In this document: piece after piece, positions 6,693 to 10,000 of the stretch
Layout: every line of letters starts with the position of its first letter
Numbering within the stretch: the first letter of the stretch is position 1
From: Nitrospira sp.
GTDB lineage: Bacteria; Nitrospirota; Nitrospiria; Nitrospirales; Nitrospiraceae
NCBI GenBank assembly: GCA_020216985.1
Contig: JAIWOH010000080.1
Span: forward strand, 1 to 10,000
Length of the DNA: 10,000 nucleotides
Reading direction: 5' to 3'
Translations under genes and position numbers: made by a program
Notes under the pieces: generated by a model
The model's input: the letters and a program-made list of their open reading frames with translations, nothing else
What the model was told of the DNA's origin: nothing
The model's database searches: none

Positions 6693-8102
6693 CATCGGGA
6701 GGCTTTGCTGCATGTGCTCCCGCGGATCGACCCCCTTGCGCTTGAGTTTCTCGACCAGGGTGGTACGGTTCAGTTGAAGGAGCTGGGCCGCCCTCGTAGT
6801 CACGCCGTTGGCCTTGCGGAGGGCTTCGATGATGAGATGATTTTCATATTGTTCCACTTCGCGCATCAGATTGATGCCGTCTTCCGTGAATCGAATGAAT
6901 TGCTCCTTCGGCTCGGGGGACTGAGGCTTCCGGGCTATCTTCTCCGGAAGATCGGACACCGAGAGTTCTCCCTGCTTTTTCAAAACGGCCATGCGCTCCA
7001 CCAAGTTTTCAAGCTCCCGGATATTGCCCGGCCAATCGTATTGCGACAGCAGGCGCAGCGCCTCGTGAGAAATCCCCGTGATGTGCGTGTGTTTGGTTTG
7101 GTTGAAGCGCGCCACGAAATGATCGATCAACAGCGGAATGTCGCTCCGTCGGTCTCGAAGCGGCGGAATGACAATGGGAATCACATTCAGCCGGTAAAAC
7201 AGATCCTGGCGGAATCGCCGCTCTTCGACCAACGCCTCCAGATCCTGATTCGTGGCGGCGATGATGCGCACGTCCACTTGGATCGTTCGATTGCCCCCGA
7301 CCCGCTCGAACGCCCGTTCCTGCAACACGCGAAGCAATTTCACCTGAAGCGGGAGGCTCATTTCACCGATCTCATCCAGAAAAATCGTCCCCCCATTCGC
7401 CAATTCAAACCGGCCCATTCTGGTGTGCGTCGCTCCCGTGAACGCTCCCTTTTCATGTCCGAACAGTTCCGACTCCAACAAATTCTCCGGAATGGCCCCG
7501 CAATTCACCGGCACCAAGGGACGATCCCGGCGCAGGCTGTTGAAGTGCAGCATGCGGGCGACCAGCTCCTTGCCGGTGCCGCTTTCCCCTTGGATCATCA
7601 CCGTGCTGTCGCTGTCGGCGACCTTTCGCACGAAATCGAGCACCTGCCTGATCGGCTCGCTCGCACCCACCAATTGCTCCAACTGATATTGATCCCGCAC
7701 CGCTTTCCGCAACAGGTGGTTCTCTTGGCGCAAGCGATAGACCTCGACTGCCTTGCGAACGACGACGACGACGGTTTCCGGATCGAACGGCTTGGTGATG
7801 AAATCGAACGCGCCGGCTTTCATCGCGCGCACGGCGCTCTCGATCGTGCCGAATCCGGTCACGACGATCGGGATGATCTTTGCGTCAATCCTGACCAGCC
7901 GGTCAATGAGACTGATGCCGTCGATGTCCGGAAGCTGCAAGTCGGTCACGAGAACGTGAACCGGCATGTTCTTGGCCGCTTGGAGCCCTTCCTTCCCGTC
8001 TGCGGCGACCGCCACCACGTATCCTTCTTCCATCAGCGTCTCGCGCAGGAGATCCCTGACGGCCGGATCATCTTCAATGACCAGGATATGCGTCTGACTC
8101 AT
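6690..8102 (-). CDS. Sigma-54 response regulator, FleQ/FlrA-like with intact receiver
   Basis: This 470-residue protein has a receiver domain (about 1-122) with E10, D11, D12, phospho-acceptor D54 in VTDLQLP, T82 and K104. The AAA+ domain (about 143-375) has Walker A GESGTGKE (172-179), GAFTGA (219-224), Walker B IFLDEIGE (240-247) and YDWPGNIRELENLVER. The C-terminal Fis-type helix-turn-helix (about 425-457) contains TRAAQLLQLNRTTLVEKLKRKG, whose RRTTLVEK-type recognition helix is typical of FleQ/FlrA, the master flagellar regulators. Pseudomonas FleQ has a degenerate receiver; this one keeps every phosphorylation residue, so AtoC/ZraR-like behaviour is also possible. The ATG at 8102 has GAGGT about 9 bases upstream. 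No kinase gene adjoins it directly. The next operon encodes a kinase/regulator pair, so it may act above them. Confidence 0.88.
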   Translation of the reverse strand: MSQTHILVIEDDPAVRDLLRETLMEEGYVVAVAADGKEGLQAAKNMPVHVLVTDLQLPDIDGISLIDRLVRIDAKIIPIVVTGFGTIESAVRAMKAGAFDFITKPFDPETVVVVVRKAVEVYRLRQENHLLRKAVRDQYQLEQLVGASEPIRQVLDFVRKVADSDSTVMIQGESGTGKELVARMLHFNSLRRDRPLVPVNCGAIPENLLESELFGHEKGAFTGATHTRMGRFELANGGTIFLDEIGEMSLPLQVKLLRVLQERAFERVGGNRTIQVDVRIIAATNQDLEALVEERRFRQDLFYRLNVIPIVIPPLRDRRSDIPLLIDHFVARFNQTKHTHITGISHEALRLLSQYDWPGNIRELENLVERMAVLKKQGELSVSDLPEKIARKPQSPEPKEQFIRFTEDGINLMREVEQYENHLIIEALRKANGVTTRAAQLLQLNRTTLVEKLKRKGVDPREHMQQSLPM

Positions 8103-8142
8103 CGATCAAGACCTCGCAATCTAAATTGTCAGCCAGGCAGGT

Positions 8143-8191
8143 AGAATACTGACCTCTCTGAATCAAGGCAAGAGCAATACCACATTGTGGT
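8143..8191 (-). promoter_or_regulatory. Promoter region of the FleQ-like gene: sigma-54 candidate, sigma-70 alternative, palindrome
   Basis: On the minus strand 8182-8167 reads TGGTATTGCTCTTGCC. TGG and TTGC match the sigma-54 consensus with exact GG-N10-GC spacing, and the predicted start is about 8156, giving a leader of about 54 bases. An overlapping sigma-70 alternative is TTGCCT (8166-8171), 17 bases, TATTCT (8143-8148). A 13-base palindrome, ACCACA-T-TGTGGT (8179-8191), covers the -24 element and could be an operator. Only one of the two promoter readings need be real. Confidence 0.45.
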
Positions 8192-8755
8192 GAAGCAAAT
8201 GTATCTGCGGCGGGTAACGGCGTTGCTTTGTGCCCCCATTATCGCCGCTTGGCCGAAGACTATCGTTTATTCGAAAGACGCGTGTCGAAGCGGAGCGCCA
8301 CTCGACCATGGCACCTCTCTTTTGGTTGGAAGAGCAATCGGCTCACATCCTTCACTTCAATCGTCGTTTCTACCCTATCCAGATCACCGCAAGCCAGAAA
8401 TCGTCAAGCTCGATTCTCGACGTAGAGCGTGACCTCGCCGGTCGGTGGGTAACGGGATGGCTGTCAGTCTGTCGGCGAGCACTTCGCCCGGCGCGGCATC
8501 CCTATCAAATTGTCAACCTTCCCGCCGATTGCGCGATCAGCGACCGTCACGTCCCTCCGGCTGCTCCGTGCCAGCAAATCGATTCTGCCGACGACCGCAT
8601 AACGGCATGCTATCAATCCTCGTATCCAACATGCGTCTCGGCGCACCTGAAGTCCGAGGCCGATAGCTTCAGCATTGCATTTGTTCTTGAACCATGGTGA
8701 TGTGAATTCTCGGATTTCCAGTTGAGGCTTGAACCTTTGAACCTCGTGGGAAACG
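8192..8755. other. About 560 bases without a supportable gene
   Basis: The block between the FleQ-like gene's promoter and the tRNA-Thr promoter contains only short open frames on both strands. They have no convincing ribosome binding site, no recognisable motif and no compositional support. GC content looks lower by eye than in the flanking genes (about half G+C around 8341-8400). I see no insertion-sequence ends, array or riboswitch motif. It may be a decayed gene or plain spacer. Confidence 0.5.
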
Positions 8756-8784
8756 TTGCAAGGCAGACACTCGATCTCTATAAT
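8756..8784 (+). promoter_or_regulatory. Sigma-70 promoter of tRNA-Thr
   Basis: TTGCAA at 8756-8761 and a perfect TATAAT at 8779-8784 are separated by 17 bases. The predicted start is near 8791, about 14 bases before the tRNA. Position, strand and spacing all fit a strong housekeeping promoter. Confidence 0.8.
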
Positions 8785-8804
8785 CCCTGCGACGCTTCCC
8801 ACGG

Positions 8805-8880
8805 GCTGGCGTAGCTCAATCGGCAGAGCAGCGGTTTTGTAAACCGCCGGTTGGAGGTTCGATTCCTCTCGCCAGCTCCA
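8805..8880 (+). tRNA. trnT: tRNA-Thr, anticodon TGT, CCA encoded
   Basis: A full 76-base cloverleaf can be folded by eye. The acceptor stem is GCTGGCG/CGCCAGC (8805-8811 with 8870-8876). The D stem is GCTC/GAGC. The anticodon stem is GCGGT/ACCGC around the loop TTTGTAA, with anticodon TGT at 8838-8840, reading the threonine codon ACA. The T stem is GGAGG/CCTCT (one G-U pair) around TTCGATT. The discriminator is T and CCA is encoded at 8878-8880. It is a stand-alone gene on the plus strand, opposite to all protein genes here. No duplicated 3' end is visible in the window, so there is no sign of an integrated element. Confidence 0.97.
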
Positions 8881-8926
8881 TCTCATCCTTGCCCAATCCC
8901 GGCCTTTCTTGTTGTCTCACCGCGCC

Positions 8927-8954
8927 CGGCACAAACCGACGCATGCCTGTGCCG
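8927..8954. other. Stem-loop downstream of tRNA-Thr
   Basis: CGGCACA and TGTGCCG form a perfect 7-bp stem around a 14-base loop, starting 46 bases after the tRNA. Nearby bases allow alternative pairings (CTGTGCC with GGTACAG at 8947-8953 and 8981-8987). No U tract follows, so it is not a textbook intrinsic terminator, but it may limit read-through or help 3' processing. Confidence 0.35.
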
Positions 8955-9056
8955 TCGCCGGCTCCGTACCGGGGTTCGAAGGTACAGGGCAACAGCTGTC
9001 ATCCAATCGTCCCAGAAGGTGCCGCATATCGCCTTCCTTGATTTTTCTGATGGGAT

Positions 9057-9083
9057 GCGAGGGAGATTCACGGTCCCCCTCGC
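9057..9083. other. Stem-loop between convergent tRNA-Thr and the partial regulator gene
   Basis: GCGAGGG and CCCTCGC form a perfect 7-bp GC-rich stem with a 13-base loop, 40 bases past the stop of the minus-strand regulator gene. It is symmetric, so it could act on both converging transcripts. A U run is lacking on either strand, which lowers confidence in a terminator call. Confidence 0.4.
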
Positions 9084-9123
9084 CGAGGAGTGAGAGAAAA
9101 GATTGTGTATCGAGGGAAGTTCT

Positions 9124-10000
9124 TTAGTGCTCCGTTTCCGTAAGGGCGCTCTCGCGCTCGATCTCCTCGATCTCGTGATCCGACTTGCCCTTCGTCATGG
9201 ACGGATGCAGGCCGTATTTCTTGAGCATCTTGTAGAAATCCGCCCGATACCGGCCGGCGAATTGCGCGGCGCGGGAGATGTTGCCGCCGGTCAGTTGAAG
9301 AAGGTTCTTGAGGTACGTCCGTTCGAATTCTTCCCTCGCCTCCGTGAGCGGCTTGAGCGGCGCCTCCGGCGAGACTCCCACCGAGGGCAGGAGATCAGGT
9401 GTGATCATGTCTTGACGCGACATCACGACGGCCTTCTCGATCACGTTTTCCAGCTCACGCACGTTGCCGAGCCATGGATTTACCATGAGGCGATGGAGAG
9501 CGGCGGGAGTGAAGCCCTTGATTTCTTTGTTCGCGCGAGCGGCGCTCAATTTGAGGAAATGTTGCGCCAATAACGGAATATCGTCGCGGCGATCGCGCAG
9601 CGGCGGAATAAACAGCGGCACAACCGAGATGCGGTAATACAGATCGTTGCGGAACCGGCCGTGCTTGACCGCTTCGCCCAAGTCCTTGTTCGTCGCGGCG
9701 ATGATGCGAACGTCCACCTTCGTGGTCGTTTCCGCGCCGACTTCCCGCACCTCCCGCTCCTGCACGGCTCGCAGCAGTTTGGCCTGCATGGACAGCGGCA
9801 TCTCGCCGATCTCGTCCAGAAACAGCGTCCCGCCGTTCGCCATTTGAAACAGGCCGCGTTTGGCGCCATGGGCGCTCGTGAACGCCCCCTTCACGTGGCC
9901 GAACAACTCGCTCTCGAACAGCGTTTCCGGAATAGCGGCACAATTCAGCGCCACAAACGGCCCCTTGCTCCGCCGACTGTTGGTATGGATGACCCGAGCC
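9124..10000 (-). CDS. Sigma-54 activator, GlrR/QseF-like, C-terminal part (runs off right edge)
   Basis: The 292 visible codons begin inside the AAA+ domain just after Walker A ([20 protein letters not shown]). They continue with [15 protein letters not shown], Walker [10 protein letters not shown], the sensor segments [11 protein letters not shown] and [25 protein letters not shown], and a Fis-type helix-turn-helix [21 protein letters not shown]. The wording [20 protein letters not shown] and the FYK recognition helix resemble GlrR/QseF-type regulators. The sigma-54 contact loop reads GAFTSA instead of GAFTGA (visible residues 38-43). A charged tail ([17 protein letters not shown]) ends the protein at a TAA. 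Any receiver domain or partner kinase lies outside the window. It is separated from the flagellar locus by the tRNA, so a link to flagella is not shown. Confidence 0.9.
   Translation of the reverse strand, partial: ARVIHTNSRRSKGPFVALNCAAIPETLFESELFGHVKGAFTSAHGAKRGLFQMANGGTLFLDEIGEMPLSMQAKLLRAVQEREVREVGAETTTKVDVRIIAATNKDLGEAVKHGRFRNDLYYRISVVPLFIPPLRDRRDDIPLLAQHFLKLSAARANKEIKGFTPAALHRLMVNPWLGNVRELENVIEKAVVMSRQDMITPDLLPSVGVSPEAPLKPLTEAREEFERTYLKNLLQLTGGNISRAAQFAGRYRADFYKMLKKYGLHPSMTKGKSDHEIEEIERESALTETEH

Noticed and set aside
8187..8700. Plus-strand frames of 81 and 156 residues in the gene-free block
   Set aside because: No ribosome binding site, no recognised domain, and three overlapping frames are open at once. 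One overlaps the regulator's promoter palindrome.
8464..8886. 140-residue minus-strand open frame starting MRWSWREESNLQPAVYKTAA
   Set aside because: Its N-terminal part is the antisense translation of tRNA-Thr. The EESNLQPAVYKTAALPIELR string is a familiar false protein produced over this tRNA type, and the rest has no recognisable motif.
8805..9000. Possible phage or island attachment site at the tRNA-Thr 3' end
   Set aside because: I found no repeat of the tRNA 3' end and no integrase gene in the window. The GGGGTTCGAA at 8971-8980 resembles a T loop only superficially.
8851..9093. 80-residue plus-strand open frame starting MEVRFLSPAPS
   Set aside because: It starts inside the T arm of the tRNA; MEVRFLSPAPS is a typical tRNA-derived translation artefact.
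1..10000. CRISPR arrays, insertion sequences, toxin-antitoxin or defence genes
   Set aside because: No regularly spaced repeats, transposase motifs or defence-type domains were seen on either strand.

Overview
The window looks like high-GC bacterial chromosome carrying a flagellar regulatory and structural locus. All protein genes lie on the minus strand, and a single tRNA lies on the plus strand. The gene set (flagellar rod genes plus several sigma-54 activators) and the encoded CCA on the tRNA fit a motile Gram-negative-type bacterium. A Nitrospira-like (Nitrospirota) or deltaproteobacterial-like host is my best guess from overall protein style, but nothing here proves it.

Layout, read in the direction of transcription (high to low coordinates): the 3' part of a GlrR/QseF-like sigma-54 activator enters at the right edge (9124-10000). 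A 243-base spacer with two hairpins follows, then a tRNA-Thr(TGT) on the plus strand with its own sigma-70 promoter. Next comes about 560 bases with no gene I can support. After that are a FleQ/FlrA-like response regulator (6690-8102), a large exported TPR protein (4380-6551), a soluble PAS histidine kinase (3079-4380), an NtrC-type response regulator (1671-3086), and then flgB, flgC, fliE and the start of fliF (1-1492).

The TPR, kinase and regulator genes overlap (TGATG at the first junction, 8 bases at the second), so they form one operon. I find a sigma-54 (-24/-12) promoter candidate upstream of each transcription unit: 8167-8182 for the FleQ-like gene, 6566-6581 for the TPR operon (near consensus), and 1555-1570 for flgB. 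Inverted repeats lie about 100-130 bases upstream of the last two predicted start sites, at typical enhancer distance. One of them, GTCAA-N4-TTGAC, has the same arms as the FleQ box known from Pseudomonas.

The inferred model resembles the Pseudomonas FleQ > FleSR > rod/hook cascade and the Vibrio FlrA > FlrBC cascade. The FleQ-like regulator would switch on the TPR-kinase-regulator operon. The kinase/regulator pair would then switch on flgB-flgC-fliE-fliF, which build the proximal rod and MS ring. Two additions are unusual: a secreted TPR protein inside the two-component operon, and a TPR promoter placed so close to the ATG that the mRNA should be almost leaderless, matching the missing Shine-Dalgarno sequence there.
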